A DNA stretch of 64,000 nucleotides from contig NC_135567.1 of NCBI RefSeq assembly GCF_964340395.1, forward strand, positions 1,912,109-1,976,108, read 5' to 3'. A program made the translations under genes and the position numbers. Below the pieces are notes generated by a model that saw only the letters and a program-made list of their open reading frames with translations, did no database searches and had not been told where the DNA came from. The DNA comes from Glandiceps talaboti (lineage: Eukaryota; Hemichordata; Enteropneusta; Spengelidae). This document shows positions 12,400 through 23,461 of the stretch, one piece after another (positions within the stretch are counted from its first letter, which is position 1; each line of letters opens with the position of its first letter).

Positions 12400-14336
12400 G
12401 TAAGCTGACTGGCCTTATCTTCTAGAGCCTCAATAATAGTAAGCTGAGTGGCCTTACTTTGTTTAGCCTCAACAATAGTAAGCTGAGTGGCCTTATCTTG
12501 GATGGCCTCAACAAGAGTAAGCTGAGTGGCTTTATCTTGTAGAGCCTCAATAATAGTAAGCTGAATGGCCTCATCTTGTTTAGCCTCAATAATAGGAAGC
12601 TGAGTGGCATCATCTTGCTGAGCCTCAACAATAGTAAGCTCAATGGCCTCATCTTGTTTAGCCTCAACAATAGCAAGCTGAGTGGCCTTGTCTTGTAGAG
12701 CCTCAACAATAGTAAGCTGAGTGGGCTCATCTTCTTTAGTCTCAACAATAGTAAGCTGAGTGGCCTTATCTTGGATGGCCTCAACAAGAGTAAGCTGAAT
12801 GGCCTTACTTTGTTTAGCCTCAATAATAGTAAGCTGAATGGCCTCATCTTGTTTAGCCTCAATAATAGGAAGCTGAGTGGCATCATCTTGCTGAGCCTCA
12901 ACAATAGTAAGCTCAATGGCCTCATCTTGTTTAGCCTCAACAATAGCAAGCTGAGTGGCCTTGTCTTGTAGAGCCTCAACAATAGTAAGCTGAGTGGCCT
13001 TGTCTTGTAGAGCCTCAACAATAGTAAGCTGAGTGGCCTTGTCTTGTAGAGCCTCAATGATAATTGCAGAGTAGCCTCATTTTGTAGAACCTCAACAATA
13101 ACAAGCTGAGGGGCCTCATCTTGTTGAATGTCAACAGTAAGCTGAGTGGCCTCATCTTGTTGAGCCTCAACAATAGTAATCTGAGTGGCCTTGTCTCGTT
13201 GAGTCTCAACAATAGTAAGCTGAGGAGCCTCATCTTGTTGAGTCTAACAATAGTAAGCTGAGTGGCCTCATCTTGTTGAGTCTCAATAGCAAACTGACTG
13301 GCCTCATCTTGTTGACTTTCAACAAGAGTAAGCTGAGTGGCCTTATCTTGTTGAGTCTCAACAATAGTAAGCTGAGTGGGCTTATCTTGTTGAGTTTCAA
13401 TAATAGTAAGCTGAGTGGCCTTGTCTTGTTGAGTCTCAACAATAGCAAGCTGAATGGCCTCATCTTGTTGAGCCTCAACAATAGCAAGCTGAGTGGGCTT
13501 ATCTTGTTGAGCCTCAACACCAATAAGCTGAGTGGCCTCATCTTCTTTAGCCTCAACAACAGTAAGCTGAGTGGCCTCATCTTGTTGAGTCTCAATAGCA
13601 AACTGACTGGGCTCATCTTGTTCACTTTCAAATAATAAGCTGAGTGGCCTCATCTTGTTGAGCCTCAACAATAGTAAGCTGAGTGGCCTCATCTTGTTGA
13701 GTCTCAATAGCAAACTGACTGGCCTCATCTTGTTGACTTTTAACAATAGTAAGCTGATTGGCCTTATCTTGTTGAGTCTCAACAATAGCAAGCTGAGTGG
13801 CCTCATCTTGTTGAGTCTAACAATAGTAAGCTGAGTGGCCTCATCTTGTTGAGTCTCAACAATAGTAAGCTGAGTGGCCTCATCTTGTTGAGTCTCAATA
13901 GCAAACTGACTGGCCTCATCTTGTTGACTTTCAACAATAGTAAGCTGAGTGGCCTCATCTTGTTGAGTCTCAACAATAGTAAGCTGAGTGGCCTTATCTT
14001 GTTGAGTCTAACAATAGTAAGCTGAGTGGCCTCATCTTGTTGAGTCTCAACAATAGTAAGCTGAGTGGCCTCATCTTGTTGAGTCTCAACAATAATAAGC
14101 TGAGTGGCCTTATCTTCTTTAGCCTCAACAATAGTAACCTGAGTGGTTTCATCTTTTTGAGTCTCAACAATAGTAAGCTGAGTGGCCTCATCTTGTTGAG
14201 TCTCAATAGCAAACTGACTGGCCTCATCTTGTTCACTTTCAACAATAGTAAGCTGAGTAGCCTTATCTTGTTGAGTCTCAACAATAGTAAGCTGAGTGGC
14301 CTCATCTTGTTGAGCCTCAACAGTGTCAAGTGTGAA
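12400..14336. repeat. 39-bp minisatellite copied from the exon/intron junction
   Basis: About 50 units of the form CCTCAACAATAGTAAGCTGA followed by GTGGCCTCATCTTGTTGAG. The first unit overlaps the end of the LASP exon at 12399: exon CCTCAACAAAG plus intron GTAAGCTGACTGGCC. Each unit therefore keeps a GTAAGC hexamer, a good 5' splice-site core, just after an exon-like CCTCAACAA. Units of 36-38 bp are mixed in. Long leucine-rich frames on the minus strand (12422-13057, 13054-13806) are by-products of the 39-bp period. Confidence 0.9.
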
Positions 14337-14639
14337 ATGATAGTATCACAATTCCCTAATGAAACACTTTAAGGTGTAACATAAACACTTGCCTTGTTGC
14401 TATTCACAACTGTGATTACAGTGTTGTAATTCACAACTGTCATTACAGTGTTGTAATTCACACTACATTGAGACACAAATTTCTATATTATCATTCATTA
14501 CCATGTTCATGTCATCTTCTTCTCATCCCGTCTATTTAGTTTCAACTCTCTACTTCTGTTGGCAAGTTAGCCTCACAAGTAAGATGTTTTACTTCTGTCT
14601 GTAAATTGTCTTGAGTTTTAATTTTTAATCCCATTCGTT
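14337..14639. other. Unique intron sequence
   Basis: AT-rich, with two copies of ATTCACAACTGT(C/G)ATTACAGTGTTGTA at about 14400-14460. No gene is seen. Confidence 0.6.
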
Positions 14640-15400
14640 CATCTATACTAAATTACATCATGTTAATCCAATTAATCTTTTGTGTGTTATGTTATGTTAA
14701 TCCAATTAATCTTTTTGTGTGTTATGTTATGTTAATCCAATTAATCTTTCTGTTATGTTATGTTATGTTAATCCAATTAATCTTTCTGTGTGTTATGTTA
14801 TGTTAATCCAATTAATCTTTCTGTGTGTTATGTTATGTTAATCCAATAAATCTTTCTGTATGTTATGTTAATCCAATTAATCTTTCTGTGTGTTATGTTA
14901 TGTTAATCCAATTAATCTTTCTGTGTGTTATGTTATGTTAATCCAATTAATCTTTCTGTGTGTTATGTTAATCCAATTAATCTTTCTGTGTGTTATGTTA
15001 TGTTAATCCAATTAATCTTTCTGTGTGTTATGTTATGTTAATCCAATAAATCTTTCTGTATGTTATGTTAATCCAATTAATCTTTCTGTGTGTTATGTTA
15101 TGTTAATCCAATAAATCTTTCTGTGTGTTATGTTATGTTAATCCAATTAATCTTTCTGTGTGTTATGTTATGTTAATCCAATTAATCTTTCTGTGTGTTA
15201 TGTTATGTTAATCCAATTAATCTTTCTGTGTTATGTTATGTTAATCCAATTAATCTTTCTGTGTGTTATGTTAATCCAATTAATCTTTCTGTGTGTTATG
15301 TTATGTTAATCCAATTAATCTTTCTGTGTGTTATGTTATGTTAATCCAATTAATCTTTCTGTGTGTTATGTTATGTTAATCCAATTAATCTTTGATTTGA
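14640..15400. repeat. 35-bp minisatellite
   Basis: About 21 copies of GTTATGTTATGTTAATCCAA then TTAATCTTTCTGTGT. Some units lack one GTTAT. The array ends in a short TTTGATTTGATTTGATCCC run. It is intronic in the LASP gene. Confidence 0.9.
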
Positions 15401-15554
15401 TTTGATCCCATTTATCTGTACTAAAGCCATTCATCACAATTCTGTTCACCTATTAACCGCAAGAGATAGTTTGGTGTGGTACAATTCAACATGGCTGTAT
15501 AATTGGAACCTGATAGGATAGAGATTGCTATATAAAGCTTTTAAAACTATTTAT

Positions 15555-16140
15555 TAGTCCCCGCCGGACGAAGTCCGGGACGGGGAATTATGGATTGGGT
15601 TCCGTCTGTCCGTGCGTCCTTGCGTCCGCAGCCGTTTCTTGGAGATGCCTGGACCGATTTTTTTCAAACTTGGTACAGGGGCAACATACAATGGTATACA
15701 TATGCACAGCCATTTTGTTTGTGAATTTTCCATGTCAAAAGCCATAACTCAGACACGCTTGAACAGATTCAAAGTTGGTATTATGACAGTGTTCTATGAC
15801 ATACATGTGCATATTCATTGTTGTCATGATACGATCCAATATGGCTGCCTGGCAGCCATTTTGTTTGTGATTTTTCTATGTCCAAAGCCATAACTCAGAC
15901 ATGCTTGAACAGATCTCATTCAAAGTTGGTATTAGGACATACATGTGCATATCCATTTTCGTCGTGATACGATCCGTCATACCCGACCTATCCTTTATTG
16001 TTGTAGGCATGTTCCATGTCCAACAAGCAGACACAACATATCGAAGTCTATTTGATTTAGGTTCACAAGTGTTGTTGTGTGATCAGAGTAGTGATAATTC
16101 CTTAAAACCCAATCATAGCGGGACTATGTCATTGTCAATG
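15555..16140. mobile_element. Dispersed non-autonomous element, copy A
   Basis: The left end is TAGTCCCCGCCGGACGAAG and the right end contains ATAGCGGGACTATGTCATTG and CAATGACTT. The right end holds a hairpin (GTCATTG/CAATGAC) and the complement of the left terminal TAGTCCC(C)GC. Inside are two divergent copies of a roughly 135-bp module (CATAACTCAGACA, CATACATGTGCATAT, and ATGGCTGCCTGGCAGCCAT, which is a 9-bp-arm palindrome). Copies B (22781) and C (25713) in this window have the same ends. No transposase is encoded. ORFs over the element do not agree between copies. Confidence 0.75.
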
Positions 16141-16379
16141 ACTTGTTTTAATATAGATTGTGATGTGAATGTTGTACACAGGTTGCAATGGTTTGTATGC
16201 TCCCCTGGGAGTTGATGACATTTATGTAGGTTTAAAAACCAGTAACCTGACAACAATAAAAGTTATTCTAATCAATAGAGTAATCCTGTCTAAACCTATT
16301 GGCTAAGATCTCATTAATATGAGAACCTAGGATTGAGTAATGGGCCTTTATACACAGAAACCACAATGTACTCAGTGGT
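16141..16379. other. Unique intron sequence
   Basis: AT-rich stretch between the dispersed element and the 42-bp array. Nothing coding is recognised. Confidence 0.5.
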
Positions 16380-17272
16380 ATGTTTGTCAGTCTAGGGGTT
16401 ATACATGTATATGTCTCCCTGGTACATGTCAATCTAGGGGTTATACATGTATATGTCTACCTGGTACATATCAATCTAGGGGGTATACATGTATATGTCT
16501 ACCTGGTACATGTCAATCTAGGGGTTATACATGTATATGTCTACCTGGTACATGTCAATCTAGGGGGTATACATGTATATGTCTACCTGGTACATGTCAA
16601 TCTAGGGATTATACATGTATATGTCTACCTGGTACATGTCAGTCTAGGGGTTATACATGTATATGTCTACCTGGTACATATCAATCTAGGGGGTATACAT
16701 GTATATGTCTACCTGGTACATGTCAATCTAGGGGTTATACATGTATATGTCTACCTGGTACATGTCAATCTAGGGGTTATACATGTATATGTCTACCTGG
16801 TACATGTCAATCTAGGGGTTATACATGTATATGTCTACCTGGTACATGTCAGTCTAGGGGTTATACATGTATATGTCTACCTGGTACATGTCAATCTAGG
16901 GGTTATACATGTATATGTCTACCTGGTACATGTCAGTCTAGGGGTTATACATGTATATGTCTACCTGGTACATGTCAATCTAGGGGTTATACATGTATAT
17001 GTCTACCTGGTACATGTCAATCTAGGGGTTATACATGTATATGTCTACCTGGTACATGTCAATCTAGGGGTTATACATGTATATGTCTACCTGGTACATA
17101 TCAATCTAGGGGTTATACATGTATATGTCTACCTGGTACATGTCAATCTAGGGGTTATACATGTATATGTTTACCTGGTACATGTCAATCTAGGGGTTAT
17201 ACATGTATATGTCTACCTGGTACATGTCAATCTAGGGGTTATACATGTATATGTCTACCTGGTACATGTCGT
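16380..17272. repeat. 42-bp minisatellite, about 21 copies
   Basis: The unit is GTACATGTCAATCTAGGGGT then TATACATGTATATGTCTACC and TG, with very few variants. The + frame from 16340 to 17290 reads a 14-residue cysteine-containing repeat without stops, but a second frame is open across the same DNA and there is no flanking unique coding sequence. It ends 100 bp before the next LASP exon. Confidence 0.95.
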
Positions 17273-17372
17273 TTTAATCAAGTCCTGTGAAAACTGTTAT
17301 TTTATAATTTTGCATGTGTGTTGTCATAGTAGCCAGTATCTATTATAATTTGACATGACTATATTGTTACAG

Positions 17373-17594
17373 GAACCCCCAGTCATTCAACCACCACCAC
17401 CAACGTCTCAAGGTTCCTATAGCTACCGACCTCAATCGTATGAAGCACCCCAACCTTACAGACCACCAGCAGCTTCACAACAACCAACATATCCTGTTGT
17501 CCAGCCAACCTATAATCCGCCACCTCCTCAACAACCCCCTCAACAACCCCCTCAACAACCCCCTCCAGTTGCCGTTCCTCCACCTCAATCCCAG
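17373..17594 (+). CDS. LASP1: LASP-family gene, proline/glutamine-rich linker exon
   Basis: A 222-bp exon (74 codons, phase 0 at both ends) bounded by ATATTGTTACAG and CAG|GTGAGT. The product is a disordered linker: EPPVIQPPPPTSQ, then tyrosines spaced in SYSYRPQSYEAPQPYRPP, then QQPTYPVVQPTYNPPPP, and a run built of QQPP repeats ending VAVPPPQSQ. Vertebrate LASP1 also has a Pro/Gln/Tyr-rich linker just before its SH3 domain, and such segments are docking sites for SH3 partners and tyrosine kinases. The QQPP repeats are tandem at DNA level (CAACAACCCCCT), so copy number may vary between alleles. Splicing into the SH3 exon at 18431 keeps the frame. Confidence 0.85.
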
Positions 17595-17689
17595 GTGAGT
17601 CTAAATTGTAGTCACAAGGGAGGGGGGGGGGGACACAAATACCATGGCTAGAAATTAGTAGTTGTCTTAGCTTGTAAAGGTAGTATTGA

Positions 17690-18405
17690 TGAAAGTACTA
17701 GTACTGAATTCCACCACAGGGGATATAGATACATGATGTAAGTGCTAGTTCTGAATTCCACCACAGGGGATATAGATACATGATGTAAGTACTTGTACTG
17801 AATTCCACCACAGGGGATATAGATACATGATGTAAGTGCAAGTTCTGAATTCCACCACAGGGGATATAGATACATGATGTAAGTGCTAGTACTGAATTCC
17901 ACCACAGGGGATTTAGATACATGATGTAAGTGCTTGTACTGAATTCCACCACAGGGGATATATATACATGATGTAAGTACTAGTACTGAATTCTACCACA
18001 GGGGATATAGATACATGATGTAAGTACTTGTACTGAATTCCACCACAGGGGATATAGATACATGATGTAAGTGCAAGTTCTGAATTCCACCACAGGGGAT
18101 ATAGATACATGATGTAAGTGCTTGTACTGAATTCCACCACAGGGGATATAGATACATGATGTAAGTGCTAGTACTGAATTCCACCACAGGGGATATAGAT
18201 ACATGGTGTAAGTACTAGTACTGAATTCCACCACAGGGGATATAGATACATGATGTAAGTACTTGTACTGAATTCCACCACAGGGGATGCAAATACATGA
18301 TGTAAGTGCTAGTTCTGAATTCCACCACAGGGGATATAGATACATTATGTAAGTGCTAGTACTGATTTCCACCACAGGGGATGCAAATACATGATGTAAG
18401 TGCTG
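17690..18405. repeat. 47-bp minisatellite carrying splice-like signals
   Basis: About 15 copies of GAATTCCACCACAGGGGATA then TAGATACATGATGTAAGTGC and TAGTACT. Each unit contains CCACCACAG|GG, which is acceptor-like, and 18-19 nt later GAT|GTAAGT, a strong donor. The last unit ends about 25 bp before the true SH3-exon acceptor. The EcoRI sequence GAATTC recurs in nearly every unit. Confidence 0.9.
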
Positions 18406-18430
18406 AAACTGTTGTTTTATTTGTTGATAG

Positions 18431-18607
18431 GGTGCAAGATATCGAGCCCTGTATGATTACACAGCTGCTGATTCTGATGAAGTCACTTTCATTGAGGATG
18501 ACATCCTTATCAACTGTGAAGCTATTGATGAGGGTTGGATGCAAGGAACCAATCACAGAACAGGAGAAACTGGCATGCTGCCATCAAATTATGTAGAACC
18601 AGTTTAA
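18431..18607 (+). CDS. LASP1: LASP-family gene, terminal SH3-domain exon
   Basis: The last coding exon, 58 codons plus TAA, with acceptor TTGTTGATAG. It encodes one whole SH3 domain: the ALYDY motif (residues 6-10 of the exon), the acidic RT loop [10 protein letters not shown], the Trp of the binding cleft in EAIDEGWM, and the closing [12 protein letters not shown] with the conserved Pro-Ser-Asn-Tyr. The combination AIDEGWM...GT..RTG.TGML..NYVE is typical of the LASP/nebulin/nebulette SH3 group rather than of SH3 domains in general. With the proline-rich linker before it and the SH3 at the extreme C-terminus, LASP is the best match. Nebulette-type proteins are the alternative. SH3 domains of this group bind proline-rich partners such as zyxin and palladin at actin structures (family knowledge). 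Confidence 0.93.
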   Translation, partial: GARYRALYDYTAADSDEVTFIEDDILINCEAIDEGWMQGTNHRTGETGMLPSNYVEPV

Positions 18608-19117
18608 ACCAGTTGAGACTAGTTGGCCAACTAAATCAAATTATGTAGAACAAAATTGCAAAGTTTAAAATACTTTTTATGACTGACTTCCTGTCGATCA
18701 ATATTAGTCCAATTATTTTAGATACTTTATGAGTAGATATCAAGTTTTAACGTCACTAGTAACACACTTTGTTTATGTCAATATCTGATTTGAATATGTC
18801 AGATTATCAGGCTCAGTAACTATGGTTACCAAGCCAAGTAACCAGGGGTTACCAAGGTATGTTATCAAGCCATGTAGCTATGGTTATGAGGTTGAGTAAC
18901 TATGGTTACTATGCTGAGTAACTACGGTTACCAAGATATGTCATCAAGCAATGTGTTGTCGCTATGGTGACCAGACTGAGTAACTATGGTGACAAGGTAG
19001 TAATGCCATTGTAATTACATGAGTAGAATAGATGTGATTTGCAATTAGTCATATGTAAATATAAACATATACACTTTGAATATTTTGTAATGTTGATCTA
19101 ATTATCACCAATGCATG

Positions 19118-19119
<2 letters not shown>
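18608..19119 (+). other. Probable LASP 3' UTR
   Basis: Sequence after the SH3 stop codon. About 18810-19000 holds degenerate repeats of GTAACTATGGTTACCAAG, partly palindromic (GGTTACC). No further exon is visible. An AATAAA within CAATCAATAAACC near 19250 could end a short transcript. Confidence 0.5.
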
Positions 19120-19165
<46 letters not shown>

Positions 19166-19176
19166 TACACACACAT
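19120..19176. repeat. (AC)n microsatellite
   Basis: ATATATACACACAC followed by roughly 20 AC dinucleotides, in the LASP 3' flank. Confidence 0.95.
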
Positions 19177-19227
19177 CCACAATGTACTCATAGGAACAAA
19201 CTAGTTATTCAGTAGTCACAGGTGTAA

Positions 19228-19620
19228 TCAATCAATCAATCAATCAATAAACCAATAAATCAGTCATCAGTAAATCAATCAATAAACTTGATATTAAATT
19301 TGGTAGCCCAGTTGGCCTTGGCCAATCTTGCCAGGGCCCCTCTAAATGAAATAGTCCAAAGACATGAGAGACAAATACAAACTTTACACTAACGACATAC
19401 ATGTACAATAAATAGCAAAAAGTGTCTAAAATTTTGTCATAAATTATTGGTGACAGCCACATGTGAAGAAAGACAACAATATTCTATTTCTTACATCCAG
19501 TGGTAAGGTATTCCAAAATATTGCACCAGAAAAAATAAGTTGTTTGTAATTCACAAGAACTTTAATTTGTGTCAAAAATAATATAGATTTACTAATCATT
19601 TTGGATTTACGTGATGTAGT
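19228..19620 (-). mobile_element. LINE 3'-end fragment, degenerate
   Basis: Read on the minus strand this encodes FSGAIFWNTLPLDVRN, matching the conserved C-terminal 'A.LWN.LP..IR' block of CR1/L2-type reverse transcriptase ORFs. Frameshifts follow, then a 3' UTR that ends in (TTGA)n, seen on the + strand as AATCAATCAATCAATCAAT at about 19228. A 5'-truncated, decayed copy is the simplest reading. The same C-terminal motif occurs in the fragment at 49660. Confidence 0.6.
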
Positions 19621-20395
19621 ACACATTGTTTACATGATGTAGTATGCATTGTTTACATGATGTACACATTGTTGACATGATGTAGTACACATTGTTGACA
19701 TGATGTAGTACACATTGTTGACATGATGTAGTACACATTGTTTACATGATGTAGTACACATTGTTTACATGATGTAGTACACATTGTTGACATGATGTAG
19801 TACACATTGTTTACATGATGTAGTACACATTGTTTACATGATGTAGTATGCATTGCTTACATGATGTAGTACACATTGTTTACATGATGTAGTATGCATT
19901 GCTTACATGATGTAGTACACATTGTTTACATGATGTAGTACACATTGTTTATATGATGTAGTACACATTGTTTACATGATGTAGTATGCATTGCTTACAT
20001 GATGTAGTGCACATTGTTAAAATGATGTAGTACACATTGTTAACATGTAGTACACATTGTTGACATGATGTAGTACGCATTGTTTACATGATGTAGTACA
20101 CATTGTTAACATGTAGTACACATTGTTGACATGATGTAGTACACATTGTTTACATGATGTAGTACACATTGTTAACATGTAGTACACATTGTTGACATGA
20201 TGTAGTACGCATTGTTTACATGATGTACACATTGTTGACATGATGTAGTACACATTGTTTACACGATGTAGTACACATTGTTTACATGATGTAGTACACA
20301 TTGTTGACATGATGTAGTACACATTGTTGACATGATGTAGTACACATTGTTTACATGATGTAGTACACATTGTTGACATGATGTATTACAATGTG
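19621..20395. repeat. 23-bp minisatellite
   Basis: About 33 copies of CATGATGTAGTACACATTGT plus TTA or TGA. Occasional shortened units lack the ATG (AACATGTAGTACAC). The array starts directly inside the LINE remnant. Confidence 0.95.
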
Positions 20396-20449
20396 TACTG
20401 TCAATGTTTACATGGTACAGTACAATATTTCATTACAATAATGGTTTTG

Positions 20450-20790
20450 CAATGTCAACTAATACCGTACTGTTATAGTTGTGGACTACTTGCAATGTCA
20501 ACTAATACCGTACTGTTATAGTTGTGGACTACTTGCAATGTCAACTAATACCGTACTGTTATAGTTGTGGACTACTTGCAATGTCAACTAATACCGTACT
20601 GTTATAGTTGTGGACTACTTGCAATGTCAACTAATACCGTACTGTTATAGTTGTGGACTACTTGCAATGTCAACTAATACCGTACTGTTATAGTTGTGGA
20701 CTACTTGCAATGTCAACTAATACCGTACTGTTATAGTTGTGGACTACTTGCAATGTCAACTAATACCGTACTGTTATAGTTGTGGACTAG
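20450..20790. repeat. 43-bp tandem repeat, eight nearly identical copies
   Basis: The unit is TTGCAATGTCAACTAATACC then GTACTGTTATAGTTGTGGAC and TAC. No differences were noticed between the complete copies, which points to recent expansion. Confidence 0.95.
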
Positions 20791-20979
20791 AATTCTGATT
20801 ACTTTGTTTGTTATTTTCATGTTGTGTTGGAACACCACTATGTGCCAAACCAATTCACTATAGTTCAACTGATTACAATTATGTTATTAAACAATCAGAT
20901 ATTACATACAGATATGATTACAATACTTATTCTGCTTTTTGATAAATAGTTGAAACATTTCAATTAGAGCTGATGGTTT

Positions 20980-22000
20980 ACAAACTTGTCATGCTGACCT
21001 CGGAGATTAACTAACTTTTCAAGCAGACTTCGGGGTTATCAAACATTTCATGCTGACCTCTAGGGGTGAACTAATGTTTTATGCAGACCTGTTGTGTTTA
21101 CTAACATTTCATGCACTGGGGCTGTTAACAAACTGTTCATGCTGACCTAGGGAAATTAAAAAGAGTTCATGTAGACTTAGGGTGTACAAAAACTTTCCAT
21201 ACAGACTTAGGGGGTTCAAAAACTTTCCATGCAGACTTGGTGGGTTAAAACTTTCCATACAGACTTAGGGGGTTAAAACTTTCCATACAGACTTAGGGGG
21301 TTAAAACTTTCCATACAGACTTAGGGGGTTCAAAATCTTTCAATGCAGACTTAGGGGGTTCAAAATCTTTCAATGCAGACTTAGGAGGTTCAAAAACTTT
21401 CCATGCAGACTTAGGAGGTTCAAAAACTTTCCATGCAGACTTAGGAGGTTCAAAAACTTTCCATGCAGACTTAGGAGGTTCAAAAACTTTCCATGCAGAC
21501 TTAGAGGTTTAACAAATTGTACTGACCTAGTGGATAAACAAATTTTTCATACTGACCTAGGAGGAATTATCAAACTTTTTATGCTGTGTAGAGGGCTAAA
21601 CTTTGTGCAGACCTAGAGGGTTAACAATTTATTCATGCAGACCTAGGGGGTATTAAAGTCAGGGCAAGATGTTCACTCTAGTCAAAGTATTACAGTGCTG
21701 TTTCATTTGCACTGTTGATAATGTCATGTAGTAATATGCAATTATCTAGGTGCAATTATGTAATTACTTAGGGACACTAACAGCATGAATTTTTAGTTAC
21801 CTAGGGTCACTTATAGCATGAATTTTTAGTTACCTAGGGACACTTACAGCATGAATTTTTAGTTACCTAGGGACACTTGTAGTATAAATATGTAGTTATG
21901 TAGGGACACTTGTAGCAATACTTTTTAGTTACCTAGGGAGACTTGTAGTATAAATATGTGGGTACCCAGGGACACTTGTAGTAAAACTTTGGAGTTACCT
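20980..22000. repeat. Degenerate tandem repeats in 3' flank
   Basis: Two families. About 20990-21650 has roughly 30-bp units around AACTTTCCATGCAGACTTAG plus GGGGTTCAAA, with the centre well conserved and the edges decayed. About 21740-22000 has units around TTTTTAGTTACCTAGGGACA plus CTTGTAGTA. No coding sequence is seen. Confidence 0.8.
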
Positions 22001-22426
22001 AATAATGTGTGGGAAAGTTTGATTTGAGTTAAAGATAATAAAAAGGGTAATTATGTTTTAGTAATCTAGATTAACTGAACTGTTAAGGATACTTGCAGTA
22101 AGATTTAATACAAAGGTCAGAGGTCAAAAGTCAGAAGGTCAACTATATAATCCTAGTGTTTATTTTTACAAATAAGAATACTGTATGCTATTTTCAACAC
22201 TTAGTCTTGTATTTGATTTCAACAAAATTTTGTTTTTCTGACTTTCATTATCATGAGTATTTGGCATTGAAGGAAAACTGCTAACAGATCTTTATCTAGA
22301 ATTAATAACTACTTGTGTACATATACTAAAAACATGACAGGAATTTGGTCTTTATAATTAATGTGCTTTGCTTTGTAAATGTAGATGGGGGCTGGGGCTG
22401 TCGATGGTCTTTTCTCTAAGTTTTCA

Positions 22427-22432
22427 AATAAA
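22427..22432 (+). terminator. Candidate polyadenylation signal, possibly for the LASP gene
   Basis: AATAAA within TTTTCAAATAAAGAATGC, followed by TG-rich sequence (ATGTGTCTGTGG) about 30 bp downstream. If used by the LASP gene the 3' UTR would be about 3.8 kb, full of tandem repeats. Earlier AATAAA hexamers exist near 19250, so the end of the transcript is not settled. Confidence 0.35.
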
Positions 22433-22780
22433 GAATGCATGCAGTTTTGATATGCTTTCATGTGTCTGTGGTTTCAATCACAACTGAGTAAACTGAAGGT
22501 TAGTTGTGTTTTGATCATGGTGAAACCGTGTGTGTGGACTTTGACTGATTATAATGTACATTTTTGCATTTTTAAAAAAAAAAAATTTTTTTTTGGGGGG
22601 GGAATTTTGCACCCCACTGCTGCCGCATTGGATTGGGCAGGGGTTAGGTACCGTAATATCAGATCATGTCAATCAAATCACTGCTGACAACTATGTAGTG
22701 AATTAATTGTCAGGTGCAATGTGAGGAAAGAAGTCACAGTGGGTATGACAGGAGTTAACAGTTCAGTAAGTGAAGATAAT

Positions 22781-23445
22781 TAGTCCCCGTCGGACAAAGT
22801 CTGGACAGGGACTTGTAGATTGGGTTCCGTCTGTCCGTTCGTCCACAGCCGTTTCTTGGAGATGCCTGGACCGACTCTTTTCAAACTTGGTACAGGGGCA
22901 ACATACTATGGCATACATATGCATGTCAATTTGTTTTATGATACGATCCAATATGGCTGCCTGGCAGCCATTTTGTTTGCGAATTTTCCATGTCCAAAGC
23001 CATAACTCAGACATGCTTGAACAGATCTCATTCAAAGTTGGTATTAGAACAATGTTCTATGACATACATGTGTATATTCATTGTTGTCGTGATACCATCC
23101 AATATGGCTGCCTGGCAGCCATTTTGTTTGAGAATTTTCCATGTCCAAAGCCTAACTCAGACATGCTTGAACAGATCTCATTCAAAGTTGGTATTAGCAC
23201 AGTGTTATATGACATACATGTGCATATCCATTTTCGTCGTGATACAATCCGATATGGCTGCCTGGCAGCCATTTTGTTTGTGCAGTTTTCATGTCCAAAG
23301 CCATAACTCAGACATGCTTGAACAGAGTAGCGATATCAAAAACAAAATGTATGAGGCCAAACAACAAAAACCAGGTTTGAAAATGACAACATAAACTGCC
23401 AGTTCCTTAAAACCCAATCATAGCGGGGACTATGTCATTTTCAAT
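22781..23445. mobile_element. Dispersed non-autonomous element, copy B
   Basis: Same family as copy A at 15555. Left end TAGTCCCCGTCGGACAAAG, right end ATAGCGGGGACTATGTCATT then CAATGACTT. It has about three internal modules of roughly 135 bp, each with CATAACTCAGACATGCTTGA and the palindrome ATGGCTGCCTGGCAGCCAT. The module number differs from copies A and C, so the interior itself is tandemly variable. Confidence 0.75.
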
Positions 23446-23461
23446 GACTTTTAGTGATAGT

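Noticed and set aside
12422-13806. Leucine-rich repeat-like minus-strand proteins
   Set aside because: The leucine runs come from the 39-bp array and do not match the LRR consensus. The + strand origin from the exon junction explains the array.
16340-17348. Cysteine-rich 14-residue repeat protein of 316 codons
   Set aside because: Frame through the 42-bp minisatellite, with a second overlapping open frame. It lies in the intron just before a confirmed LASP exon.
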